Assembly: GCF_018873765.1 (NCBI RefSeq)
Contig: NC_057918.1
Location: 11,602,862 to 11,666,861, forward strand
DNA: 64,000 bases
Direction: 5' to 3'
From: Telopea speciosissima
Lineage: Eukaryota; Streptophyta; Magnoliopsida; Proteales; Proteaceae
The notes under the pieces are model-generated. The model was given only the letters and a program-made list of their open reading frames with translations. It was not told where the DNA came from and searched no databases. The position numbers and the translations under genes are program-made. Of the stretch, positions 23,201-33,786 are shown piece after piece. The first letter of the stretch is position 1. Every line of letters starts with the position of its first letter.

Positions 23201-26200
23201 ATGTATATTTCTTTCCTTTTTTTTAATAAGAATGTGAACTTCTGAATGAGAGATAATTATGACAGTTTCATTCTCTTTTTAACTTTCCCTTGTTGTTGTG
23301 GCTGAATTGACAATAGGAGGCTGATGAAGAGGATATTGATGGAGATGAAGATGATGAAGAGGTATGCAGGGATGTGTATCATTTATTAATTTTATTTTCA
23401 TCATGTCTATTTTCTATATTAATGCCAATATTAGGCATTTTTACAATATTATGGATGTTGTTCTATAATCTTGGTTTAATAGCTGTATTTAACCTTCTCC
23501 AAGTTATTCTACTTTTTTCATGTGTTCAACACTTTTCGCTCTTGTTTCCCTAGTATTTACATCAACAACAACTACTCAGCCTTATACCAACTACATGGGG
23601 TCGGTCCGTACCCTCCAATCAGCTCTATTTGAGGTCATACTTGTTACAAGGCCTAAGCTATGATTCTTTCCTCACCACTTCTCCGAGAGTCATTTTAGTT
23701 CTATCCCTGGCTCTTTTAGTTAATTCAATCTGAATCAAATCACTCCATATTGGAGCATCCAAAGGCCTTCGTAAACATGGCCATGCAACCTCAACTGACT
23801 TTCTCGTAGCTTATCATGTATTGGAATGCTTTCCCAAATCAGGTCTAGCTTGATCATTCTTACTTTATCCTTCCTAGTTTTCCCACACATCCATCTCAAC
23901 ATCCTCATCTTAGCTACACTGAGTTTTTCTATACAATGCTTCTTCTTAACTGCCAAACATTCTGCACCATACATCATAGCTGGTCGTATGATTGTCCTAT
24001 AAAATTTTCCTTAGTTTTCAAGCAATGCGTCGATCATACAACACTCCAAACGCAGCTCTCTACTCCATCCATCCTATTTTAATTCTTTGCGAAATATTAT
24101 TCTCTACACCACCTTCTTTATTTATGATTGAGACTAGATACCTAAAATATTTGGAATCTCCCTCTCACCAATTTTCATCACCTCATTATTTGTCCTAGTG
24201 TAACTAAAGTTACACATGATATACTTCGTTTTTGTTCTACTTATCGTCAAACCTTTTGTTTCCAAGGTAGATCTCCATAATTCTTAACTTTGCCTTAATC
24301 TTTGCTTTTTTCTCGTCCACCAAAACAATATCATCAGCAAAAAGCATATATTTTGGAACTTGATCTTGAATGTCTCTGGTTAAATCATCTATGATAAACG
24401 CAAACAAATAAAGGCTCAAGTCTGATCCTTGTGTAACCTAATTGTAGTTGGGAATTAACCACCTTGACACCCCATAGTTCTTACACGGGTCACCACACCA
24501 TTACATATCTTCAACTATGCCCGCATATTTACTAGAAACACTTCCCTTCTCTTGTACTTGCCAAATTAACTTTGTAGGGACACTGTCACGTTGTGGATAT
24601 TCCTGGCATCAAACCAAATTGGTTCTCCTTAATAGTAGTTTCTTGTCTTAGGCGAGTTTTAATAACCCTCTCCCATAATTTATTGTATTTCTCATTAGTT
24701 TTATGCCTCTATAGTTATTGCAGCTCGGAATATCACCATAATGTGCCCAGATAAGCCATAGATTCTTAAGCCTTTCCACACTTCTATTGGGACCCCATTT
24801 GGACTTGGTGCCTTGCCTACCTTCATCCTCCTTAAATCTTTTACTTTTGGCACTCTAATTTTTCGTATAGATTTACAACATGTGGTGTCTTGACGTGTAA
24901 TGCAACCTTCCAGGATACTATTACTCGAAATATACTCATTTAGGAGGCTGTGGAAATAATCTTTCCATCTCTCCTTAATGTCTTCATCCCTTATTAGTAC
25001 TTTACCATCTTTACTTTTAATACATCTAACCTGGTAAAAATCTACACTCTTCCTTTCCCTCGTTAGCTATCTTATAGATAGCTTTTCCCCCTTTCTTTGT
25101 GCTCAGATTGTTATAAAGATCTTCGTATTTATTTGCCCTTGCTTTTCCACAATCTTCTTAGCTTCATTTCTGGCAAATTTATACTTTTTAAAGGTCCTCT
25201 ACATCCTTAGTCCTTTTCCATGTCTTAAAAATATCTTTCTTTGCCTTAATGGCTGCTTGAACCCCACCATCACACCACCAAGTAATGTAGTCCTAGAATA
25301 GGAGATAATCCTACTAGGAGCCAGGTGAAATTAGATTCTGATCAAGTCTGCTGTTTGGGGCAGATTTGGGGCTGTTTGGGCAAATCTAGGGTTTAGGCTA
25401 GGGTTATGGATGAAAGTAATATAGGGTAATGATTAGCAGGCCTAGGGCACTATTATGATATAAAAAAAATTAAGATTTGGATCAATTTAAAATTCCTGCA
25501 GAATTAGGATTAGGGTTTCGGGTTTTAGAAATTAGGAAAACTACTAAAATTAGGGTTTAGATGGATGGATAGGGTTGGGCTTGGGATCGAGGATAGACAA
25601 TGGTGAGGGGAGGCTGTGGTCAAAATTTGGATGATTTCTGATGGGTAAACAGATCTGGACAGAGCTGAGATCCTCCTAGGGTTGATGAAAATAAAACAGA
25701 AAAAGAAAAGGGGATCGAATGGGGAAGGGAAGGAAAGGTAACAACAGAAAATTAAAATTCAAACTCACACTGGAATCCACCGGCAGTAACTTGAATGTTT
25801 GAAGGATGAAACCACCTTCGAAGAGAGATCCTCCCGGCCGTCACGGCGTAAAGAGTCGCAGGAATCCACCCACTCTTCCACCTAGAAATCCACAAGGATG
25901 CATACACTCACAAGGGAGCAAGGAACAACAGCAAGCAGCCACGATATCTGTCTTTTTATAAATTCAAAATTCTGTGGGGGAGCCTCCCACGATTTGTCTT
26001 ATTTATAAAAGAAGGCCAAAGGCCAATTCCTAATACAATTTAAAGTCTTTTCCTTCAAAAATTGTGGAAGGAAGAGATTTAATCTAACTTGACTAATTTA
26101 AAACAGTAAATTGATTAAGATACCCCTACTAACTTAAAATAAAAGAATCTAACTTAAAACAACTAATTTAAAAGAAGATTCCATACTAGCCAATAGGATA

Positions 26201-29097
26201 TAAGGACCTATTAACCAATAGGAACACTTCACTTAAATTAGACTAATTGAACCAATTGGATGTAACCAATTCTAAACCGGTTCAATCTAAAAACATAAAA
26301 ATAACTAAGTATTGGGCTAATCCCGTATGCAACCTATGTACCCCTAGTTTAGGCTCATTAAAGTGGTCTATTACATAAAAAACCCCTTGGGAACAAAGGC
26401 CCAACATGTATATAACTCAACCCTAGGCCTATTTCTGAAGAAATAAACCCTATTTGGTGATGATTCTGTATCACCAAGTCTCCCTAAAAGAATGATGTTT
26501 TCCTTTCGATTCGCCTAGGGCATCTTTAACAACCTTTTTAATACAAGATAGGCATCTCCTCTCCTTCCAGATCGTATTAGTGTCTCCATCAAAGTCCCAC
26601 CTTCTTTGTTTGACCAATTTATCAATAAACGATTCAAGATATCTCCTTTTATGCTCCACCACCTTATCCTAGGGGAAATAAGCTCACCTTTCTTACGATT
26701 AGGCGTAATGAGATGCATACCCATGACCACTAATCTATGTTGTGTGGTTAGGCTCTCCTCGGTATAACCTTACAATCCTTACATAACAGCCTATTGGACC
26801 TTCTAGTTAGAAAGAAATCTATTTGGCTACTATGATGCCCACTTTTGAAGGTTACGAAATTCTCCTCTCTTTTCAAGGAATGTGTTTACAATGGATAAAT
26901 TATAAGCCACAGCAAAATCTAAAACTGAAGTCCCTTCCTCATTGCTCTCTCCAAACCATATCCTCCATGTACACCTTTATAGCCTCTGTGATCTGTCCCA
27001 ACATGTCCATTCAGATCATCCCCCTATAATAATCTTTTGTCGTTGACTATAGCCTTGTACTAATCCATCAATGTGTTCCCAAAATTGTAACTTACTTTCA
27101 TCCGATCCTACTTGGGGTGCGTAAGCACAAATTATATTGACAACCTCTTTCTCCAACACAGGCTTGATGGATATAATCCTATCACCAATCTTTTAACGTC
27201 CACTACATCATTCTTTAAATCGTTATCAACTACTATGTGTACTCCACTTATATTACTTTTATACCCCGCATACCAAAATTTAAAGTCATCAAAATCCTTA
27301 GCTTTTTCACCATTCCATTTAGTCTCTTGAATACAAGCTATATTAATCCTTCTCCTCATAACATCCATCAATTTTAGACTCGTACCCGTTAAAGATCATA
27401 TGTTTCAAGATGCTAATCTAATCCTTAGCTTTTTCACCCTTCCATTTAGTCTCTTGAATACAAGCTATATTAATCCTTCTTCTCCTCATAACATCTATCA
27501 ATTCTACTCTTACCTGTTAAAGACCATATGTTTCAAGATGCTAATCTAATCCTATGCTTTTGGACTATAGCTTCTTTACCTGTATTTGTCCACGGTGCAA
27601 GAATTTTTGCCTAGTTGTTACCGCATCCGGCGCCGACGTGGTGTGTCGCTTATAGGGGACACTCCAGCTAACCCACGCTCACTATTCACTACACCTGGAT
27701 CAAAAGTGTAGCGCATTGCTTACGGGGACACCCTAGCATAAGAGGTTGAAAATATAAGGTTCTAGAATCCATGTAAAAAGGGATTGTCTCCCTAGTGTTT
27801 TAATTAGTTAATTTGGAACTTTTATAAGATGTCTACCATTGTTCTTGTTCAATGTTCTGTATCGTTCATTTCGATTTCAAAATGAGTATTTGTTTAAGTT
27901 TAAAATCTTATTCTGGCTTCGATCTCCCACAAATTTCAATCATTGGTCTTTCTTTTTATTCATTACAACACAACTACCATGCTTTAGTAGTTTGATTGAA
28001 TGAGGCTCATGGCTTGGTTGGAAGTAGCTATTCTAGATGTTGCTTTTATCTTTACAAGTATATCTTGTGGGATCTTGGTTTTCTGCAAAATCAAAATTTT
28101 TTTTTTTGCACGATGACTACGGAAAAATGATGGATTATGTATGATTAAATTCCTAATGAATTCATGGTATCAATGGACTGAGGGTGAAAAGGTCTTGGCC
28201 ATCTTTTTTTAACTTTGTTGGAGTTTAGGGATTTCTTCTTGGGAGTTCCTTGCTATTTAATGGAAGCATTACTGATTTAATGCAAGGATGGTTTCCAGTG
28301 GATCATTTCTGAAGAGTACAGAGGAAGAGGGAACTCTGATACCTTATATGGATCCCGAGGTCATTCTGGGATCCACCAATACTGCCAGATGACAAGGAGT
28401 TGTATTCTGAGCAGCAATGTGGGGCTATTTTTAACTACCCTAGCTAGGAGTAAGATTTAAAGAAAGGGGTAAAATTCCCGATAAGTGTTTTCTGGATGGA
28501 GTTTTTTGGCTGTTGTCTGTGTTTCCATTTACCTTAGAAGTTGTTTTCTCCTTTAAATTTGCTGAGTGCTGATTTGTAGTGGGAACCTGGCTGCCAATTC
28601 ATAGGCTTGTCTAATTACCCTAATCTCGGCTTCATTTGCTGTGACTTTCAGCTTGAAGTTCTAGTATTTGTCATTATCTATCCCTGCCATAGCATACTGC
28701 CTCTTTTGAACAAGGCTTGACATTCTAGCAAATTTATAATCTGTGGTTAAAGCTGATCTGATTTTGTCCATAGATAGAAATTTTTGCATGCACATTGTTG
28801 GTTCAGGTAGCTCCAGTTGTGGAATTTATCAAAGTTGTCATGGAAGTACAAAAGAGTGCTATTCCCCAACCCCTTTTTCTTGGCCACACAAAAGAATTTC
28901 ACTTTATCGTGGAAGTAACTCGAGTTTGTTTTATTGAATGTGCTAGTGACTGATAATTTAGATGCACCCCCCCCTTAGGTCTTTATATTTTCTGAAGCAT
29001 CTCACTTTTTCAGGGTAAGGGTGCTGATGTGTTCGAAGAGGAAGAGGAAGATGATGATGATGATGATGAGGGTGGTGATGAGGAAGAAGACAGCTAA
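11202..29097 (+). CDS. NRP1: NAP1-related histone chaperone (SET/NRP family)
   Basis: Exons: 11202-11330, 12579-12701, 12795-12845, 13070-13141, 13287-13400, 13492-13553, 22717-22777, 23146-23202, 23317-23361, 29014-29097 (TAA). All joins are GT/AG and in phase, giving 265 residues, close to the ~256 of Arabidopsis NRP1. Residues 26-82 form the dimerising helix ([37 protein letters not shown]). Residues 85-222 are the NAP/SET fold ([52 protein letters not shown]). The tail from 224 is strongly acidic. The family binds H2A-H2B and H3-H4 in nucleus and cytoplasm, and plant NRPs act in nucleosome assembly, root growth and recombination. Start chosen at the ATG giving MVADKAKK, as in the family. 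NRP1 versus NRP2 cannot be told apart. Introns 6 (9.2 kb) and 9 (5.7 kb) are swollen by transposons. Confidence 0.95.
13741..15082 (+). repeat. 5' LTR (1342 bp)
   Basis: Starts TGATGCAGATTC, ends GGACTACATTA. Internal short tandem repeats include GTGAGTAATATCAAGGTTG (twice) and TTGCATTGTGAAGATCGGGA (twice). An ACCCTAACCCTAGG run near 14960 is telomere-like by chance or composition. Confidence 0.92.
15098..15793 (+). CDS. Retrotransposon ORF, retropepsin-like without catalytic triad
   Basis: 231 residues, starting 13 bases after the primer site. Residues 20-115 follow the layout of plant Ty3-type pol proteases: a strand ending VVDERRR where an active enzyme has D-S/T-G, then [12 protein letters not shown], a flap region with [16 protein letters not shown], and [19 protein letters not shown] where active copies read LLGRPWQFDR or GMDWL..H. 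The D-T/S-G triplet is absent, so it should not be catalytic. The rest (about 130-220) is acidic and low-complexity, ending [13 protein letters not shown]. It overlaps the next ORF by 11 bases in another frame. The family reading is by eye; the exact lineage is unknown. Confidence 0.6.
   Translation: MAEGSSNQALKDPPPFVFKTQVRLPNGSTAILVVDERRRNNIISQSVVDMLSQSGEICIEPTGKVCVEFGCSSYHDGAWCKPVPSPRIFIAVGCNWLDERQGWIEPENNLCVLPDRQRLYHLFTLKGLQLKVTTSTVQPQGLPNMSTQRQVTSTVFEVSPMADVPTKDSTKAVCVEEIQEPIAKEIQVDQAAPVVEIMVEKLGHQIDVEVQHTMVEETRRGQSRQGRGHGR
15783..16232 (+). CDS. Second retrotransposon ORF, acidic, runs into 3' LTR
   Basis: 149 residues in a different frame from the ORF before. The first ~88 ([18 protein letters not shown].., then [27 protein letters not shown]) are specific to the internal region; the remainder is translated 3' LTR. 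The frame is open upstream from about 15742, so a single indel may separate what was one protein. No known domain is recognised; the [10 protein letters not shown] end resembles polyprotein C-termini that abut the purine tract. Confidence 0.4.
   Translation: MEDEVVIDNTPQEIIDIQDVVLEEVEHIEFVMPLWFFEENAPCIEDFIPNVPASPKFCLGMVKAADHMLIPPHHYKIRGRIFSSWGELMQIHHQIGLVSLGISIGLGYIYVGPLFPRVFYVLGHFNGPEIGVYRLHTGLAQYLVFILCF
16045..17389 (+). repeat. 3' LTR (1345 bp)
   Basis: Same ends and length as the 5' LTR apart from a 3 bp insertion near 16987 and scattered substitutions. The downstream ORF of the element runs into it before its stop. Confidence 0.92.
17395..19072. other. Intron 6 spacer with TATCGGTATCGG-type repeats
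   Basis: Two blocks, 17790-17935 and 18395-18515, are packed with GATCGGTATCGG and its inverse CCGATACCGAGATTAG. They may be the arms of one decayed ~700 bp foldback element, but no target duplication is visible. A (CA)n tract lies at 18622-18642 and a G-run at 17765-17778. No gene is seen. Confidence 0.5.
19141..20969. mobile_element. Pack-MULE carrying BAM1-like receptor kinase pieces
   Basis: It has long inverted ends (19141-19327 and 20783-20969, ~187 bp with few mismatches) beginning GGGAAATTTACACAT. The perfect 9 bp target duplication CTTTATTTT lies at 19132-19140 and 20970-20978. Nine-base duplications with long ends are the mark of Mutator-like elements. The interior has no transposase but holds fragments of a leucine-rich-repeat receptor kinase. 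It sits in the forward orientation of the host gene NRP, inside a solo LTR. Confidence 0.92.
19394..20600 (+). pseudogene. Captured BAM1-like LRR receptor kinase fragments
   Basis: Two separated pieces read colinearly with BAM1-type receptors. Piece one (19394 to ~19550) has a start codon and signal-peptide-like MRFLILLL, then, in another frame, [20 protein letters not shown] typical of the LRRNT_2 N-terminus. Piece two (20254 to ~20600) has [58 protein letters not shown] and [18 protein letters not shown], i.e. about four LRRs in at least three frames. The ~700 bp between is of unknown origin. The kinase domain is absent. The open frame 20306-20671 fuses LRR sequence to an acidic tail ([19 protein letters not shown]) not expected in BAM1, perhaps a second capture. 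Confidence 0.85.
21928..22716. other. End of NRP intron 6
   Basis: No repeat pair or gene recognised. Ordinary T-rich intron sequence leading to the acceptor at 22715-22716. Confidence 0.5.
22826..22869. repeat. Poly-C / poly-A junction
   Basis: A run of about 14 C is followed directly by about 24 A in NRP intron 7. The mirror arrangement, poly-T then poly-G, occurs at other intronic sites in the window. Confidence 0.9.
23563..27660 (-). mobile_element. RTE-type LINE in NRP intron 9, interrupted and decayed
   Basis: On the reverse strand, 5' to 3': a GC-rich leader near 27600-27660; the endonuclease start ([21 protein letters not shown], 27132-27371); a region reading [30 protein letters not shown] (26471-26662); then RT with [32 protein letters not shown] (24237-24419); then the C-terminal [28 protein letters not shown] (23735-23977). 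It ends in a TTGTTGTTGATG-type tail at 23563. These are hallmarks of plant RTE elements. Frameshifts and stops break it throughout. A 127 bp tandem duplication lies at 27296-27550, and a solo LTR splits it at 25283-26473. Confidence 0.85.
25283..26473 (-). mobile_element. Solo LTR inserted in the RTE LINE
   Basis: The reverse strand starts TGATACAGAATCATCACC and ends TAGGACTACATTA, matching the LTR of the 13741 element in order and wording (ATGTTGGGCCTTTGTTCCCA, GGTTGCATACGGGATTAGCC, TTGGTTCAATTAGTCTAATT). A perfect 5 bp duplication CCAAG flanks it (25278-25282, 26474-26478). Deleting it rejoins the LINE frame around FRETWW. It is 150 bp shorter than, and clearly diverged from, the young copy. 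Confidence 0.92.
27661..29013. other. 3' part of NRP intron 9
   Basis: No gene or clear repeat. GC-rich sequence up to about 27740 may still be LINE 5' leader. A C-run at 28970-28976 lies just before the last acceptor. Confidence 0.45.
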
Positions 29098-30432
29098 ATT
29101 TTGTCCGGCAGCTTTTGGTATCATTCGTTGTTAATGGCTCGGTTGAAGCTTAATCTCTGATGGTTACAGATGGCCTGGTGAGGGAGGATGAAGGCCCTTT
29201 TATTGTCTTTGATGGTAGCGATTTACTCTATAGCCGACTGTCACCATGTTGGTCTCCTTTCTTTCTTGTTTTTTCCTTGGCCTTTCTTTTAGTCTTTCTC
29301 TTCCATTGGGTTTCTTACATGCAGTGGGTTTAGGTGACAAGGTACAGGGGTTTATCATTAGCTTTATTTTAGGGCACTCCGGTGATGAAATAGTATAATT
29401 TTGTTTTGGGTCTCTTATATGATCTTCCAAATTATGGAATACACTATTTGGTTATATACGTAATATGAGTTATGCTGGAATTAAAGGTTTAATATTTGTG
29501 AAATGTTTGGGTTGTGTTCCCTCTTCAGCATTGGTTTCTCCTCCCAACTCCTCGTAGTCTGCCACATCTTCCCCTTGGTGTTTTCTTGAATTTTTTTTTT
29601 TTCGCCCTATTTTTCATACGAGAACACCCCTCCTAGGAACGTAGTCTGGCCATCTTTTTTTTTTTAATGTTGGTTTAGAGTCAGGTTTCCAGCTGAATTA
29701 TGCCTTCTTTGGAGTACCAAAAAAATGGAAGGGGTTGCTGGAGAGTACATCCATAAAAGATGGCTGGTTGGATACTTAGTTTGCAAAGTGGTAGGCCAGA
29801 TGGTGTTGCAATTTTGTATGCTGGTAAACACGGGTATCCCTGCTCGCGGATAAAGTTTTTAAAAAACTCAAGGGCGTCTACAGGAGTGTGGGATCATGGA
29901 GGGGATGCATGGAAATAGATTCAAGGGTAAACCATTACATGGGAGGGTAAGTGATTGACTTAAGAGGCTAAAGTTCATGGTTGTATTTGAAAATTTTTAA
30001 GGTAATGGCAGATTTTTTAAGGCTAAAGTTAGTCTTGAAAACCTTATTTAGGAAATAAGACGGGGCAAATAAAAGATGTCTAAGTATCAATACACATAGT
30101 CTTGTCATTTAGACAGTCCCTTTAAATAAAGATAAGGGAGGAGAGAGCCCTTTGCTCTCTAACTGATCGAGAACATACACTCACAGCTAGGGGTGCAATT
30201 GTAAGGCCCGTGCCTAACCCCAAGGTTTGAACTGCCGACATCAGGCTTGCACAGGTAGGCCGAGCCCAGTCTATCATTAACAACCTCTACACGGGCCCAC
30301 AGATTTTACATTAGAACATTATATTCAATTCAACGTCAAAGTATATATCTACACGTCAGATCTGAACTTTGAATCATCGACGATATACTTAAATCAATGT
30401 CACATTTGATATGTATTTACATTAATAAATCA
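29098..30432. other. NRP 3'UTR and intergenic spacer
   Basis: No coding region supported. NRP 3'UTR probably reaches about 29500 (AATATTTGTG region). The rest is unassigned; a TAGGGGTGCAATTG at about 30189 resembles hAT-type ends but has no partner. Confidence 0.45.
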
Positions 30433-32880
30433 CACTTTTTTTTTTGGGTAAAAATAGCTTTATTGATAGGACATGTTGTACACATGGATTCCGAATGGAG
30501 TGGAAATTTGCCAAATAGTCATACACGTCATGGTTCGGCCTCTCCTGGTTCCCTCCCTTGGAATAAACGTATAAGTACATAATTCTAAACTCGAGACCAA
30601 ACGAGTAATATCTTGGATAATAGGTATCACTAGGTGGGTTGGAACGCTCGCCAATAAAGGTAGAGATAAGTGCTTTGTTGTCAGATTCAACAATTAGATG
30701 GTCCCAATTATCTTCAATAGCTTGGAGGATGCCTGACTGAATTGTCATTGCTTCACCTATCAGAATAGTTGAGAACATAGTTGGTTTAGAGGATGCCTAC
30801 TCAAATTATCATTGCTTTGCCTATTAGAATAGTTGAGAACATAGCTGGTTTAGAGGCAGTGTATAGCAGTTTACCATTACAATCACAAATAATAAGCCCA
30901 AGTCCTCTATTAGTGCTATTAGATACTAGGGATGCATTACAATTAAGCTTTAAATAGCCTCTCGCATGAGGCAACCATGGGGTTGGTGATTGTTATAATG
31001 GCATATGGACTACCGTAGTGTGAATTGGTTGGGGGGTCACGAGCTTCTTGAAATTCATTGTAGGTCCCCTGAGCTTGTTGAATGACATCAGCCGGAGAAA
31101 ATGTATGCCTTTTGAAGACGAAATAATTTGTACTCCGTCAAATATACCAAGCAATGAAACTACAAATGGAAATGGTCTCACAATATATTTTGTTCCCATG
31201 AACTTCCAAAGCCATCCAATTCTGTATCCAAAGTTGTACATTTGGTGTAGATGAAGTTGGGGTTATATATAAACGTGTGTTATCAAACCACACTGCCCTT
31301 GCAAATGGGTAACCTAGAAGGACGTGATCAATTAATTTCATAGTCTCTCCAAATTGCATACACTTTATTCCCAAAGGAATTTTCCAGCAACATAATGTTG
31401 TCGTTGTCGCTAAACCATCAGCAGAAGCATGCCAATAGAATGATCTAATTTTTTAAAAGGTTTGACAAGACACAATTTGTTTTCACACTATAGATGGAAC
31501 CACTCTCCTTGAAGAAGACAATGATGCTATAGATGAAGCATCACTCATGTTTTTAGCACACAAGACATGGTAGGTGAATTTGACATTATAACATCCATTT
31601 GATGCACCTTCCTAGATTAAAGAATCATTCCTTGGAATTAAGGAGTAAGGAGAGAGAAATTTCAAGGATTACCTTAATGTCACTAGGATGAAAGTAGGTT
31701 TTCAATAATCAATAAGATCTGAAACAAGATGCAATGGACAAGTATCCGAATGAGTGTGTTGTAACTTAAAATTGGGAAGGATTGGTATCCATTGGTCCTT
31801 TCAAATTCTGATTTGGTCATTGTTCTTTATTTGCCATAAAATACCCATGAGAAAAACTTTGTGGCCTGCTAGAATATTCTGCCATGCCCATGACGGTTGC
31901 CGTCTCAACGTGGCTTACAAGAAGTCACTTCTGAGAAAATAAGGCCTTCATAAACCATGCTCATGCAGAGTTCTGATATTTCTATAGTCGCTAAGCAACT
32001 TTGAAAAGGAGTGTCAGGTTATGTAGCTTGGGTCTTAGAAACCCAACCTACTGCTGAATTTTTGTTGGCACATTCTTTTCTAAGAGACCCAATGGATCTT
32101 ATAACCTTGTGAGGTTTTCCTCAGTAGAAATGGGTTGACTCCTTGACAAGTCTGTCATAATGGAATGTAGACAATCTAAAGTGTGAGGATGCATGACATA
32201 GAGAGAGTCTTAGATTTGAGAGTGTTTCTCATCATGCATGTGTCATAAATTGGTCCTTCCACCCTTGGAGTCTTTTTGCAGTTTTATCATTTATATCTTG
32301 AAACATCTCCACCTTTGAAACTCCAAACAACGGGGAGACCAAGGTAATCCCGTGGTTCATCTCTATAAGGAATGTTAAGGACTTTTGAAAACCACCTTTT
32401 GAAACGAGAGGCGGTATTTGGACTTATAGTAATTGAGAATTTCTTTAAGTTGATAGCTTATTGACTTGCACGACAATATATATCGAGGCATTCCTTTAGA
32501 GAGGAGATTTCTTGGAACTTTAATTCTGAGAACATTAAGCAATCATCTGCAAATAGAAAATGAGTAAGAGAAGCAATTCTATTATGAACTTTAATATCAT
32601 GGATAATGCCTACAAATTCAGCATTAGAGAGTATAACACTCAAATCCTGCGAACATAGAATAAACAAAGATGTGGATAGTGGATCCCTTTGATGAATCTT
32701 ACGTATTGGTGAAATTGTTGCACGATCGGCACCATTGATTAGTAGCCTAAATGAAACATAGGTACCACATGATATAATCATGCCTACCCATTGTTGTCTG
32801 AAATCAATACGTACCAAGATCTGTTCAATAAAACACCACTCCATCCAATCATAAGCCTTTCACATATCAAACTTGACTGC
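30433..32880 (-). mobile_element. L1-type LINE, 5' truncated, inactive
   Basis: Reverse strand order: RT core (32458-32880: KAYDWMEW, then VSFRLLINGADRATISP, LSTSLFILCSQDLSVIL, HFLFADDCLMFSELKF), zinc-knuckle-like segment (about 31138-31374: MKLIDHVLLGYPFARAVW), RNase H (30422-30778: DHLIVESDNKALISTF), and a poly-A tail seen as T-run 30437-30446 on the + strand. The endonuclease and first RT motifs are missing. A stop codon replaces the residue before KAYDW. A 64 bp tandem duplication sits at 30718-30855. RNase H after RT is typical of plant L1 elements. Confidence 0.85.
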
Positions 32881-32925
32881 AACAAACAAACTTTACTGCA
32901 ACAAACTTCTTCTTCTTCTTCTGTA

Positions 32926-33162
32926 ATGGAAAACCTGTCAAGCTTATCGATCTCAACTACAACAAAGCTATCCTATATCGCGACCACCCCTATTCCAAAG
33001 CCTCAACCCAAAACCAGGCCTAATCAAACCTCGGGCTTGTTTTTTTATGGGCCCAAATCAAGTCCACAAGCTGAAAAAACCGCAACCCAAACCAAGTCAG
33101 CAGAGGACAAAAGGGTAATTTTGAATATGTCACGAGGTCACCGGACTCACCACCTAATGTAA
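32926..33162 (+). CDS. Small ORF of unknown status upstream of SBH
   Basis: 78 codons starting after a (CTT)n tract. Translation is rich in S, T, P and K (SISTTTKLSY, PKPQPKTRPNQTSGLFFYGP). I recognise no family. It begins within 50 bases of the LINE 5' break, so it may be a gene fragment cut by that insertion, a short first exon, or chance. Confidence 0.2.
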   Translation: MENLSSLSISTTTKLSYIATTPIPKPQPKTRPNQTSGLFFYGPKSSPQAEKTATQTKSAEDKRVILNMSRGHRTHHLM

Positions 33163-33786
33163 GATGGGTCATCAGCCACGTCCGTTCGAATTGAGACTCA
33201 AATAATCTCTTCTTTTATTATTAGAGTAACCCCTTAAAAAACAAATGAATCTCTTCTCTATCGATTCTACCAAGGTCTTTGTTTGACACCTGTCTTCTGT
33301 GTTGATATAAATAATCTAACTTGGGGAGGTGTTGAGCAAAAACAGTAAAATTGCAGCATAAGCTTTGGCTTTCAAGCCCAGAACCCGCAATCGGAAAACG
33401 ACCGGGCAACTGCTTTTCTCTCTACCTCTCTTTATCAGATTTCCTTCTAACGACTTTCTCTGAAGCTTCTCTTCCCGAAAACTTGGATATTACCGTTACA
33501 TCCTTCCTTCCTTTGTTGACTCCGACATGTTATTTTGATTTAGGGTTTGATTTCGGATACCTTACTTCGTCTCCCACTGGGATTTGGGGTAATCACGTGT
33601 TTGCTCTATTTCTTCTTTGACGTCTGGGTTTCTCTTTAAAAGCTTTCCCTTTTTCGAACCTGCATTGATTATTTGGTCAACCTCCCTTTGTTTGATGAAG
33701 TATCGGGTTGGGGTGCACAATTGCTGCTGAATTTGGAGGATTTGTCCCTGTTTCCCGGTTTTTGTGGTGAATTTTTGTTCTCATCC

